The translations under genes were made by a program, and so were the position numbers. Source: Lewinellaceae bacterium (GTDB lineage Bacteria; Bacteroidota; Bacteroidia; Chitinophagales; Saprospiraceae). From it: DNA of 64,000 nucleotides. Shown in pieces: positions 1 through 6,529 of this stretch. The stretch lies in assembly GCA_020636095.1 (NCBI GenBank), contig JACJYN010000002.1, forward strand, positions 1,302,001 through 1,366,000, in the 5' to 3' direction. How positions within the stretch are numbered: position 1 is the first letter of the stretch; each line of letters opens with the position of its first letter. Below the pieces are notes generated by a model. The model made no database searches. It was given only the letters and a program-made list of their open reading frames with translations, and was not told the DNA's origin.

Positions 1-2
1 GG

Positions 3-389
3 TTAACGCTTGCTAAACTGGAAGCTCTTACGGGCCTTGGGCTTACCGTACTTCTTGCGCTCCACCTCGCGGGCGTCCCGTGTGAGGAACTTCTTAGCCT
101 TCAGCGACGTGCGGAAGTCTTCGTTCAGTTTGACCAAAGCGCGGGCGATACCCATGCGAACGGCCTCCGACTGTCCCTTAAAGCCTCCTCCATCAACGTT
201 GACCTTCAGGTCGTAGATATTTTCTACTTCGACCGTCTCAAACGGAGAGGTGATATTCTGCTGAATGTGAATCTGGGGAAAATACTCTTTGAAGTCCTTA
301 CCGTTTATGGTAATTTTTCCTTCGCCCTTGGTTAGGTACACGCGAGCGACAGACGACTTTCTTCTCCCGATGGCATTGATCATTTCCAT
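3..389 (-). CDS. rpsI: 30S ribosomal protein S9
   Basis: Small-subunit ribosomal protein S9 (uS9), 128 aa, complete. The start gives MEMINAIGRRKSSVARVYL, the usual Bacteroidota N-terminus. The conserved core GGGFKGQSEAVRMGIARAL and the basic C-terminal tail ending SFQFSKR, which reaches the ribosomal P site in known structures, are both visible. It lies 83 bp downstream of rplM on the same strand, the normal L13-S9 operon order, and has no promoter box of its own that I can see, so it is probably co-transcribed from the rplM promoter. The stop codon falls at the very edge of the window, so nothing downstream can be judged. Confidence 0.98.
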   Translation of the reverse strand: MEMINAIGRRKSSVARVYLTKGEGKITINGKDFKEYFPQIHIQQNITSPFETVEVENIYDLKVNVDGGGFKGQSEAVRMGIARALVKLNEDFRTSLKAKKFLTRDAREVERKKYGKPKARKSFQFSKR

Positions 390-472
390 ATCTCTTCGAG
401 CTTTACCTTCTTTATTTGCTGAACCGGCAGGCCTTCTTTTTTTAAAACCCTGCGCGTGTCAGTACTTACTGT

Positions 473-916
473 TTAGAAATTAAACGGTTCCGGCTTCTGC
501 GCCTCATGGGGGTGCTCCGCACCTTCATAAACGTGCAGCTTTTTATACAGCTTCCGGCCGAGGCGGTTTTTGGGCAACATGCCTTTCACTGCAAACTCGA
601 CGACCCGAATGGGCTTATTCTTCAACAGGTCCTTCGCCGTTGTTGATTTTTGGCCTCCAGGGTAACCGGAATAGGTCTGGTATTCTTTCTGGCTCATTTT
701 ATTGCCGGTGAAGCGCACTTTACCTGCGTTGATCACGATCACGTGGTCACCACAGTCTACGTGGGGCGTGTAAGAGGCTTTGTGCTTGCCGCGAAGCACC
801 GTTGCGATTCTGGTGCAGAGACGTCCGACGACCTGTCCTTCGGCGTCAACAATATACCACTTGCGCTCTACTTCCTCCTTCTTCGCCGATTGCGTTTTAT
901 AGCTTAGCGTATCCAC
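473..916 (-). CDS. rplM: 50S ribosomal protein L13, GTG start
   Basis: Large-subunit ribosomal protein L13 (uL13), 147 aa. Family landmarks are the N-terminal WYIVDAEGQVVGRLCTRIA, the central HVDCGDHVIVINAGKVRFTG, and VVEFAVKGMLPKNRLGRK near the C-terminus. The expected N-terminus MDTLSYKT is encoded from a GTG codon (positions 916-914); no in-frame ATG is suitably placed, so GTG is the likely initiator. First gene of the L13-S9 operon. A consensus Bacteroidota promoter lies about 75 bp upstream, leaving a leader of about 70 nt with two possible hairpins. Confidence 0.97.
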   Translation of the reverse strand: MDTLSYKTQSAKKEEVERKWYIVDAEGQVVGRLCTRIATVLRGKHKASYTPHVDCGDHVIVINAGKVRFTGNKMSQKEYQTYSGYPGGQKSTTAKDLLKNKPIRVVEFAVKGMLPKNRLGRKLYKKLHVYEGAEHPHEAQKPEPFNF

Positions 917-985
917 TTTTCTTGTTTTTAAATGTGAGCAATCTTGCCCGAAAACCGGGGTGATCGGGACGCCTCTGAAAAGGCA
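917..985 (-). promoter_or_regulatory. rplM 5' leader with two possible hairpins
   Basis: Between the putative transcription start and the GTG of rplM the transcript can form GCCT-TTTCAG-AGGC followed by CCCGA-(11 nt)-TCGGG, and then an A-rich single-stranded stretch runs to the start codon. L13 operons are autoregulated through leader RNA in other bacteria, so a regulatory role is plausible, but only the structure potential is seen here; covariation has not been tested. Confidence 0.35.
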
Positions 986-989
986 GGTG

Positions 990-1020
990 CAAAGGTAAAT
1001 CTCTTTTATACAATAACCAA
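990..1020 (-). promoter_or_regulatory. Bacteroidota sigma-A promoter of rplM-rpsI
   Basis: On the minus strand the sequence reads TTG (1020-1018), 20 bp, then TACCTTTG (997-990). This matches the known Bacteroidota consensus of a -33 TTG/TTTG and a -7 TAnnTTTG. It is the best promoter in the window and is appropriately placed about 75 bp before the highly expressed rplM. Confidence 0.7.
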
Positions 1021-1093
1021 GCCTTTCTTAAAAAAAAGTGATAACCTTAAAACGTAACTTGCTGAAAAACAGGTAAAATATCGCTCGGGGTTT

Positions 1094-1290
1094 TAATCGG
1101 GGTGTTGGTGTGATGGCGCCTCGGGCGGTGTATTGATGAGGTGATGTATTGATGGGGTGATGGGGTGTATCGGTGTGATCGGTGTATGAGTGTGTCGGTG
1201 TTCCATTCGAACTAATATACTGATACACTGCTCTCTGACACACTCCTCCCCGAAACACTACCACCATCACTCCCCACACCCGATCGGCGC
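1094..1290. repeat. GT-rich low-complexity tract with AC-rich counter-arm
   Basis: Positions 1094-1205 are a degenerate GT-rich tract of GGTGAT, GGGGTG and GGTGT units. After about 30 bp, 1236-1285 is the opposite, AC-rich (CACACTCC, CACTACCACCATCACTCC). The arms are partly complementary, so a long imperfect stem is possible between the end of the metalloprotease gene and the rplM promoter; the right arm overlaps the last codons of the protease gene. The loop holds CTGATACACTGCTCTCTGA (1220-1238), which recurs near 51.7 kb. No gene is supported between 1021 and 1266. Confidence 0.5.
1220..1241. repeat. 22-bp dispersed repeat, copy 1
   Basis: The sequence CTGATACACTGCTCTCTGA plus three bases is found again at 51718-51739 with a single mismatch (C/T at position 20). 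Neither copy is in a gene. Its function is unknown; it may be the end of a larger degraded repeat. Confidence 0.6.
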
Positions 1291-3696
1291 GCCATCGGGC
1301 AACGGGCGGGCTTCGGGCATTTTCCATGCCTCCGGGTTGTCTCTGAAACGGCGGATTTGTTCCAGCATATACATATAATGTGCCTGTTGTTCTGCTTCTG
1401 CTTCCTTTTCTGACAATACACTTACATAATCTTCAATCTGGTTGATCTTGAACCAAGCCATAGCGGAAACCTGGGCCATAACGCCATCGCCCTGTGTAAG
1501 GTGGAGGAGTTGGTTGAGGACCAGCTTCTCTCCGATGCGGGCAATCTGTTTCTCAAGAGCGCTTTGAGTACTCGACACCTGTACGGAGGTGAGCATCTCT
1601 TCGATAAGAGAATGGACGCTAAGTTGCCGGTCATCCCGGGCATGCTGCTCCACCAGGCGGGCAAGGCGCTGCGGGTTGAGCAAAATTTGAATGGTATGAT
1701 TAAGCGCGCTTTCTGCAGCGCCCAGCGCGTCGAGTCCTATGCCTCCATTGTAAGTTTTAAACAACTCCCGCCCTCGGTTGTAGCCGATCGGCTGGGGCGG
1801 TACGGCATCCAGTATCCATTCGGGAAGCGCCAGTGCCCTGGGGTTCAGGGTTTGCTGCAGGGCTTTCAATGCCTGAAGCTGAAGCTCAGGGGGAACCATC
1901 TCCGCGACCGGTTCCTGCCCGTCGCCCCGGACCGCGTAAGTATACTCCACCCCACCGATGAGTTTCGCCACCGCCTCCACCTGGTAGCGGTGGGAAAAGT
2001 ACAAGGGGGCCAGCACATCTTCCAGGGAAGCCAGCGGGGCGCCTTCCGGTATATTCGCTTCCCCGAAAGCCTCCAGGCCTTTCGCGCGAACGTCCAGTAT
2101 CCGTTTCAGTTCATCCACCGGTGAAACCCCATTGTCCCAGAGATGAGCGTAGGGGTGGCCGCCGGCAGCCGGCCGGGCGCCCTCATCGGAGATGAATTTC
2201 AAACCCATCGCGATGGTTTTCTGAAGGATGTCCTTGAGGGCTGCCGTTTCATTTGTCCGATCCGGAAAATCCTGATAGCCGTAGAGAATGGCCTGCTTAT
2301 CCCATTCGCCGATGCCGGTATCATAGGCCCGGGAAAAGTCCATCTCGCCCTTATCATTGAGGGTAATGTAGGGATGCGGATAGTCCATAACCGAAGCCCG
2401 TCCGTTGTAGCTGGCCGCAAAGTTGTGCGTAAGGCCCAGCGTATGGCCCACCTCGTGGGCCGATAGCTGCCGCAGGCGCGCCAGGGCCATCTCTTCGAGG
2501 CGGGGGTCCGGTGTTTCACCATCCTCATAAGCCTGGACCAGGCCCTGAGCGATCAGAAAATCCTGGCGAACGCGCAGGGAGCCCAACAGGACATGCCCTT
2601 TGATGATCTCCCCGGTGCGCGGATCGGAAACCGAGGAGCCGTATGACCAGCCCCGGGTGGAGCGGTGTACCCAGTTGATGACATTGTATCGCACATCCAT
2701 AGGGTCGGCGCCTTCGGGTAGTTGCTTTACCAGAAAGGCATTGCGGTAGCCCGCCGCTTCGAATGCCTGATTCCACCAGGAAGCCCCTTCCATCAGGGCC
2801 GACTTAATGGGCTCCGGCACGCCGCGGTCGAGGTAATAAATGATAGGCTCCACCGCCTCGCTCATTTTGGCGCCGGGGTTTTTCTTTTCCAGGCGATGCC
2901 GATAAATGAAGCGCCGGATGAGCGGTTGGCCGATGGGGGTGCTGTAATCCTGAAAACTCAGTGGGTAATAACCCGAACGGGGGTCAAAGACGCGGGGCCG
3001 GTAGTTGCCGTCGGGCAATTCCACAAAGCTGTGGTGCATGCGCAGGCTCAGCGCCTCCGGCGTAGGCGCTACCGAACGCACCTCATCGCCTTCCGGGTTG
3101 CCCTCAAAAGTGAGCAACGCTTCGAATTCGCTGTTCTTTGGGAAGTTCCTGGTGCGCTCCAGCCAGAGAGCCGACCGTTTTTCGTCCAGCTTATAAACCC
3201 CTTGTTTCCCTTCTTTCAACCGCTGCGACACGCCGTGGGCATCGCGCAACAGAAAAGGAGACAGGTCGATCAGGGCGCGCGTGCCCTCTTCTGCTTCCAC
3301 CTGAAAACCGCCGAGCACGGATTGGGCGAAAGCCTCCTCTACGGCTCGCCGCTCTTCGGTATTGTCTGTCCCGGCCCGGAACTTGTAGTTGAGCTCCCGC
3401 AACAGTACCTTCGGGCCGGAGCGCAGGAATTGCACCACCCGGCTATCCCCCAGTTGGTTCCGGTCCAGCCCGATGTCGTTGGAACCCAGGCCACCGGTCA
3501 GAGAGTTGACGTAAAGAAACGCTACCTCCCATTTATCCACTTCCAGCCAGATCTTGCCGGCTTTAGCGTCATAGTAATATTTGAAGAAACCTTCATAAGG
3601 TTGGAAGCCTTTCGTCTTTTCGGTTATTGTCGGCAATTGTGCCAATGAGGCGTGACAGCAGGCGCTCATCAATACGGCCAGGAGGAGGATTCGCAT
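1267..3696 (-). CDS. Secreted zinc-dependent metalloprotease
   Basis: Probable extracytoplasmic zinc metalloprotease, 809 aa from the ATG at 3696. An upstream in-frame start at 3849 would add 51 residues, but the ATG at 3696 gives a clean signal peptide (MRILLLAVLMSACCHASLAQ) and is preferred. The extended zinc motif HEVGHTLGLTHN sits at about residue 412, followed by SVMDYP, which fits a metzincin-type Met-turn. The layout (N-terminal beta-rich domain, central protease domain, helical C-terminus) resembles the Bacteroidota zinc-dependent metalloproteases carrying DUF5117/DUF4953-type domains (from memory). Substrate unknown. It is transcribed toward the ribosomal operon with the low-complexity tract between them. 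No T9SS sorting domain is seen at the C-terminus. Confidence 0.85.
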   Translation of the reverse strand: MRILLLAVLMSACCHASLAQLPTITEKTKGFQPYEGFFKYYYDAKAGKIWLEVDKWEVAFLYVNSLTGGLGSNDIGLDRNQLGDSRVVQFLRSGPKVLLRELNYKFRAGTDNTEERRAVEEAFAQSVLGGFQVEAEEGTRALIDLSPFLLRDAHGVSQRLKEGKQGVYKLDEKRSALWLERTRNFPKNSEFEALLTFEGNPEGDEVRSVAPTPEALSLRMHHSFVELPDGNYRPRVFDPRSGYYPLSFQDYSTPIGQPLIRRFIYRHRLEKKNPGAKMSEAVEPIIYYLDRGVPEPIKSALMEGASWWNQAFEAAGYRNAFLVKQLPEGADPMDVRYNVINWVHRSTRGWSYGSSVSDPRTGEIIKGHVLLGSLRVRQDFLIAQGLVQAYEDGETPDPRLEEMALARLRQLSAHEVGHTLGLTHNFAASYNGRASVMDYPHPYITLNDKGEMDFSRAYDTGIGEWDKQAILYGYQDFPDRTNETAALKDILQKTIAMGLKFISDEGARPAAGGHPYAHLWDNGVSPVDELKRILDVRAKGLEAFGEANIPEGAPLASLEDVLAPLYFSHRYQVEAVAKLIGGVEYTYAVRGDGQEPVAEMVPPELQLQALKALQQTLNPRALALPEWILDAVPPQPIGYNRGRELFKTYNGGIGLDALGAAESALNHTIQILLNPQRLARLVEQHARDDRQLSVHSLIEEMLTSVQVSSTQSALEKQIARIGEKLVLNQLLHLTQGDGVMAQVSAMAWFKINQIEDYVSVLSEKEAEAEQQAHYMYMLEQIRRFRDNPEAWKMPEARPLPDGAPIGCGE

Positions 3697-3859
3697 AAGC
3701 AATAGGGATTTGATTAATTTCTTGAAGTGATGTTGAGAACGGGCATGAAAATAAGGAAAAAACAAATGTGCGTTGGCAAGCTCGTTTTCAAACAGGGAAA
3801 GGTATGGCGAGAAATCAGGACGATAGCCTGAAAATGAAGGAAAGTTCAATCGTTATTTT

Positions 3860-3937
3860 CATAATGATTATAAAAATCATTATTACTTTTATAATCGTTA
3901 TATTTATAATCATTACTTTTATAACGATTATAAAAGT
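3860..3937. repeat. AT-rich nested inverted repeats
   Basis: A 78-bp stretch made almost only of ATAATnATT and ACTTTTATAA units. ACTTTTATAATCGTTAT (3885-3901) and ATAACGATTATAAAAGT (3921-3937) form a perfect 17-bp inverted repeat with a 19-bp spacer, and ATCATTA(TTA)CTTTTATAA is also repeated directly. It lies between the divergent starts at 3696 (-) and 4018 (+), so it could be a regulator-binding region or a simple-sequence expansion. Confidence 0.7.
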
Positions 3938-3988
3938 GCCGATTGCGATCTTGTCCGCCTCACTTCAATTCCGTAATTTAACATCCGG

Positions 3989-3996
3989 TAACTTTG
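3989..3996 (+). promoter_or_regulatory. Possible -7 promoter box
   Basis: TAACTTTG fits the Bacteroidota -7 consensus TAnnTTTG and lies 21 bp before the ATG at 4018. No good TTG -33 element is seen at the expected spacing, so support is moderate. Confidence 0.4.
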
Positions 3997-4017
3997 CAAT
4001 TCAAATTCATTGTCATT

Positions 4018-5037
4018 ATGCGTTTATACATATTCTTACCCACCTTATTGCTATGCTTTTGCTGCAGCCGTCCCGGCCTTTCCAACCCACCGGAAGAACT
4101 CGGCAAGGTAGCCTGGCAGCGCGACTTCGGCCAGGGCCTCGAACGGGCCTCTCTGGAAGACAAACCGGTATTCCTGCTCTTCCAGGAGGTGCCCGGATGC
4201 GCCACCTGCCGCAACTACGGGAACGAGGTGCTCAGCCACCCTCTCATTGTAGAGGCCATCGAGACGCTCTTCGTGCCGGTGGCGATTTTTAACAACAAAG
4301 GCGGGAAGGACGCCGAAGTGCTGCGCTACTACAACGAGCCGTCCTGGAACAACCCGGTGGTGCGCATTGTCGATTACGACAGGCTGGACGTCGTTCCCCG
4401 GGTGAGTGGCAACTATTCTCAGTTGGCCGTAGTGCAGGCCATGGTGTTCGCGCTGGAGCGGCGAGGCAGGGCCGTTCCGGCCTATCTGCAATTGCTCTAC
4501 GAAGAGTTGCTGGCGCGGCAGCAGGGTGTAGAAACCACCACCCTCTCCATGTACTGTTTCTGGACAGGCGAAAAGGCGCTGGGGCAACTCGACGGCGTGA
4601 TTGCCACCGAGGCGGGTTTCATGGATGGCCGCGAGGTGGTGCAGGTGGTTTACAATCCCAAAGCCATCTCTTTTCAGCAGGTGGTGAAGGCGGGCCAACA
4701 GGCACAGTGCGCCGACCGGGTGTATGCCCACACCGAATCCCAGAAAGTTGCCGCCACTGCTCTGCTGGGGCAGGGAAAAACCGGCTCCCAGTCCTCCTTC
4801 CGCCCGGACCGCGAGCCGAAGTACTACCTCTCTAAAACTCATTACCGCTTTGTGCCCATGTTTCCCCTGCAGGCCGCCCGCGCCAATGCGCTGATCGGGC
4901 AGGGTAAGTCGCCGGAAGGGGTATTGTCTCCCCGGCAGGTTGAACTGGCGAGTCAGGTGAATGCCCATCCGGAAAGAAAATGGGAATGTGCTATTGAAAG
5001 GGACATCATGAAGGCCTGGGAATGGAAGGGCCGATAG
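4018..5037 (+). CDS. VPGC-motif thioredoxin-like / MsrA-like fusion lipoprotein
   Basis: 339 aa from the ATG at 4018 (a TTG at 3994 would add eight residues and spoil the signal sequence). The N-terminus MRLYIFLPTLLLCFCCSRPG is a signal peptide with clustered cysteines, probably a lipoprotein signal. Residues 35-150 look thioredoxin-like with the motif VPGCATCRNYG (Cys61 and Cys64). From memory this resembles the VPGUxxT thioredoxin-like (seleno)protein family, with Cys at the selenocysteine position. Residues 178-235 resemble methionine sulfoxide reductase A: MYCFWTGE with Cys180 in place of GCFWxxE, then GVIATEAGFMDGREVVQVVY and an ISFQQVV segment. A periplasmic thiol/methionine-oxidation repair role is inferred from the two domains. 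It stands alone, followed by a VOC gene. Confidence 0.6.
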   Translation: MRLYIFLPTLLLCFCCSRPGLSNPPEELGKVAWQRDFGQGLERASLEDKPVFLLFQEVPGCATCRNYGNEVLSHPLIVEAIETLFVPVAIFNNKGGKDAEVLRYYNEPSWNNPVVRIVDYDRLDVVPRVSGNYSQLAVVQAMVFALERRGRAVPAYLQLLYEELLARQQGVETTTLSMYCFWTGEKALGQLDGVIATEAGFMDGREVVQVVYNPKAISFQQVVKAGQQAQCADRVYAHTESQKVAATALLGQGKTGSQSSFRPDREPKYYLSKTHYRFVPMFPLQAARANALIGQGKSPEGVLSPRQVELASQVNAHPERKWECAIERDIMKAWEWKGR

Positions 5038-5116
5038 TCTGCCGGAAACAAATTTCCCCGGCCTCTGTACGGAGACGATAGAGAAGCCGACGGGGTTATA
5101 AAACAATTTTCAAATT

Positions 5117-5554
5117 ATGAACCGGACAGGGATGCTACGTCCATTGAAACAGCGAATAGCGCACATCGCATTAGTGGTAAGAGATTACGACGAAGCCATT
5201 GCATTCTATACGGAAAAGCTGGATTTCAGGCTGGTTGAAGATACACGGATAAATGACGACAAACGATGGGTTGTGGTCGCTCCGCCAGGCGCTCAGGAAT
5301 GCACTTTGCTGTTAGCAAAAGCAGCAAATGAGAAGCAATCAGAAAGCATCGGGAATCAAACAGGGGGCCGCGTTTTCCTTTTTCTTTTCACTGACGACTT
5401 TCAGAGGGATTACGAAAAAATGAGCGCAAGAAAGATCAAATTCGTAAGGCCGCCCAAAGAAGAAGACTATGGAACCGTCGCCGTCTTTGAGGACCTGTAC
5501 GGAAATTTATGGGACCTGCTGGAGCCCAGCGAAAAAAATACAGGCCTCTTTTAG
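5117..5554 (+). CDS. VOC family (glyoxalase/bleomycin resistance-like) protein
   Basis: 145-aa single-domain vicinal-oxygen-chelate protein. The N-terminal half has IAHIALVVRDYDEAIAFYTE, the usual beta-alpha entry with the first metal-ligand His; the C-terminal half ends with TVAVFEDLYGNLWDLLEP, where Glu of DLLEP is the likely last metal ligand. VOC proteins act as dimers on small molecules (isomerases, dioxygenases, resistance proteins); the substrate cannot be told from the sequence. Cytoplasmic, no signal peptide. It follows the fusion lipoprotein by 79 bp and may share its transcript. Confidence 0.85.
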   Translation: MNRTGMLRPLKQRIAHIALVVRDYDEAIAFYTEKLDFRLVEDTRINDDKRWVVVAPPGAQECTLLLAKAANEKQSESIGNQTGGRVFLFLFTDDFQRDYEKMSARKIKFVRPPKEEDYGTVAVFEDLYGNLWDLLEPSEKNTGLF

Positions 5555-5586
5555 AAATGGGTTGACTTCATTGATCTGTAGGTTTA

Positions 5587-5643
5587 GGGGTTTGGAAATA
5601 AATAACTGCGCCATTTTGTGTAGTTTATTTTTTTCCAAAGCCC
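5587..5643. repeat. Family B intergenic foldback element, copy 1
   Basis: GGGGTTTGGAAATAAATAA (5587-5605) and TTTATTTTTTTCCAAAGCCC (5624-5643) form imperfect terminal inverted repeats around CTGCGCCATTTTG (5606-5618). A longer relative lies at 45342-45498, with the same ends and the inner block CAAAATGGCGCAG. A partial end resembling it lies at 46366-46390. The right arm encodes the last residues and the TAA stop of the metallophosphoesterase gene on the minus strand. Confidence 0.7.
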
Positions 5644-6497
5644 TTAATTGCGTTTACTGTTAATGGCGCCGGCAACTGAAAAACAAACGGCTGCTTGCGC
5701 CCCGGCGCCACCACCACCTTCATCAGCCAATCCTTTTCCTTGCCGCCGTTCAGTTCAAAACGAAGGAGGTTATCCACCCGGAAGCGCTCCAGTTCCAGCA
5801 CATGGCCGTCGCCGTGCATGAACAGGACGGGCTTATCCAGATCGAGGGCGGCGGCCTGGAGAGCGGCGAAGAAGGCCTCATTAGGGTCCTGTGAGCCGGA
5901 GGCAGGCTGAGCGTGGCCGAAGGCCACTGCGCACTTCACCTTTTTCCGATTGGCCGCAAACTGCTGCGCCAGCCACTGGGCATTATCGGCCAGCCGCTTT
6001 TCCCATTCCACTGCATCGTGCACCCGGCCGCCCACCAGATTGAGCCCGACGTAGAGGCATTTCCGGTAGACAAATGCAAAATTTTCCTTCCGGGCCAACT
6101 GGTGATCAACCCGAAACGGCGGAGCCGGCCAGTTGTCTTCAAAGTTCATAAAGTATTCTTCCCAGAGCGCCCAGGCGGCATCCGGCTCTGTACAATCGTT
6201 CCATTCATTATCGCCCGGGATGATGAAGGTTGTTTTATTCAGGTTTTTCAGGAGGGTGAAGGCCTGCTCGTAGTACAACCGCTCGCAGGGCGCCTTGCCG
6301 GCCTTGATGTCTCCCAGGTGGATGGAAAAGTCGTGGCTGCCATCCTGGTTGATCTCCTGGACTCCTGCCTGTAGTTTTTCTACTTCCGCCGGGCTGTAGG
6401 GCAGGTCGGCGAAGGCGTAGAAGGTAGTAAGAGGGGCCTGGCAGCCCGATAAGGCTAAACAGGCCAGTAGGATCAGGTTGTTCCGGAAACGAGCCAC
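5625..6497 (-). CDS. Metallophosphoesterase lipoprotein
   Basis: About 290 aa from the GTG at 6497 (a GTG at 6509 is also possible; the in-frame ATG at 6731 would lie deep inside the upstream gene and is rejected). The start gives a lipoprotein signal peptide with lipobox LALSGC. Calcineurin-like phosphoesterase motifs are visible: HLGDIKAG, GDNEWNDC (the GDNE/GNHD motif), AFGHAQ and FMHGDGHV (GHxH-like). Probably anchored in the envelope and acting on an unidentified phosphoester. It begins 33 bp after the 5'-nucleotidase stop and is likely co-transcribed with it. The C-terminal residues GFGKK and the stop come from an intergenic repeat element. Confidence 0.75.
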   Translation of the reverse strand: MARFRNNLILLACLALSGCQAPLTTFYAFADLPYSPAEVEKLQAGVQEINQDGSHDFSIHLGDIKAGKAPCERLYYEQAFTLLKNLNKTTFIIPGDNEWNDCTEPDAAWALWEEYFMNFEDNWPAPPFRVDHQLARKENFAFVYRKCLYVGLNLVGGRVHDAVEWEKRLADNAQWLAQQFAANRKKVKCAVAFGHAQPASGSQDPNEAFFAALQAAALDLDKPVLFMHGDGHVLELERFRVDNLLRFELNGGKEKDWLMKVVVAPGRKQPFVFQLPAPLTVNAIKGFGKK

Positions 6498-6529
6498 GGG
6501 TCTATGCACAGTCGTGTATTTTGGTAATA

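Noticed and set aside
4198..4212. Possible selenocysteine site in the VPGC motif
   Set aside because: The codon at the Sec position is TGC (Cys), not TGA, so no recoding is needed in this protein.
3768..4292. 174-codon plus-strand frame with a run of Ile and Phe
   Set aside because: The hydrophobic stretch comes from translating the AT inverted repeats; the frame overlaps the start of the real gene at 4018 in another register.
4051..5106. Long minus-strand open frame (351 codons) opposite the redox fusion gene
   Set aside because: It is the shadow of the real plus-strand gene, which has a signal peptide and two recognisable domains; the antisense translation has none.
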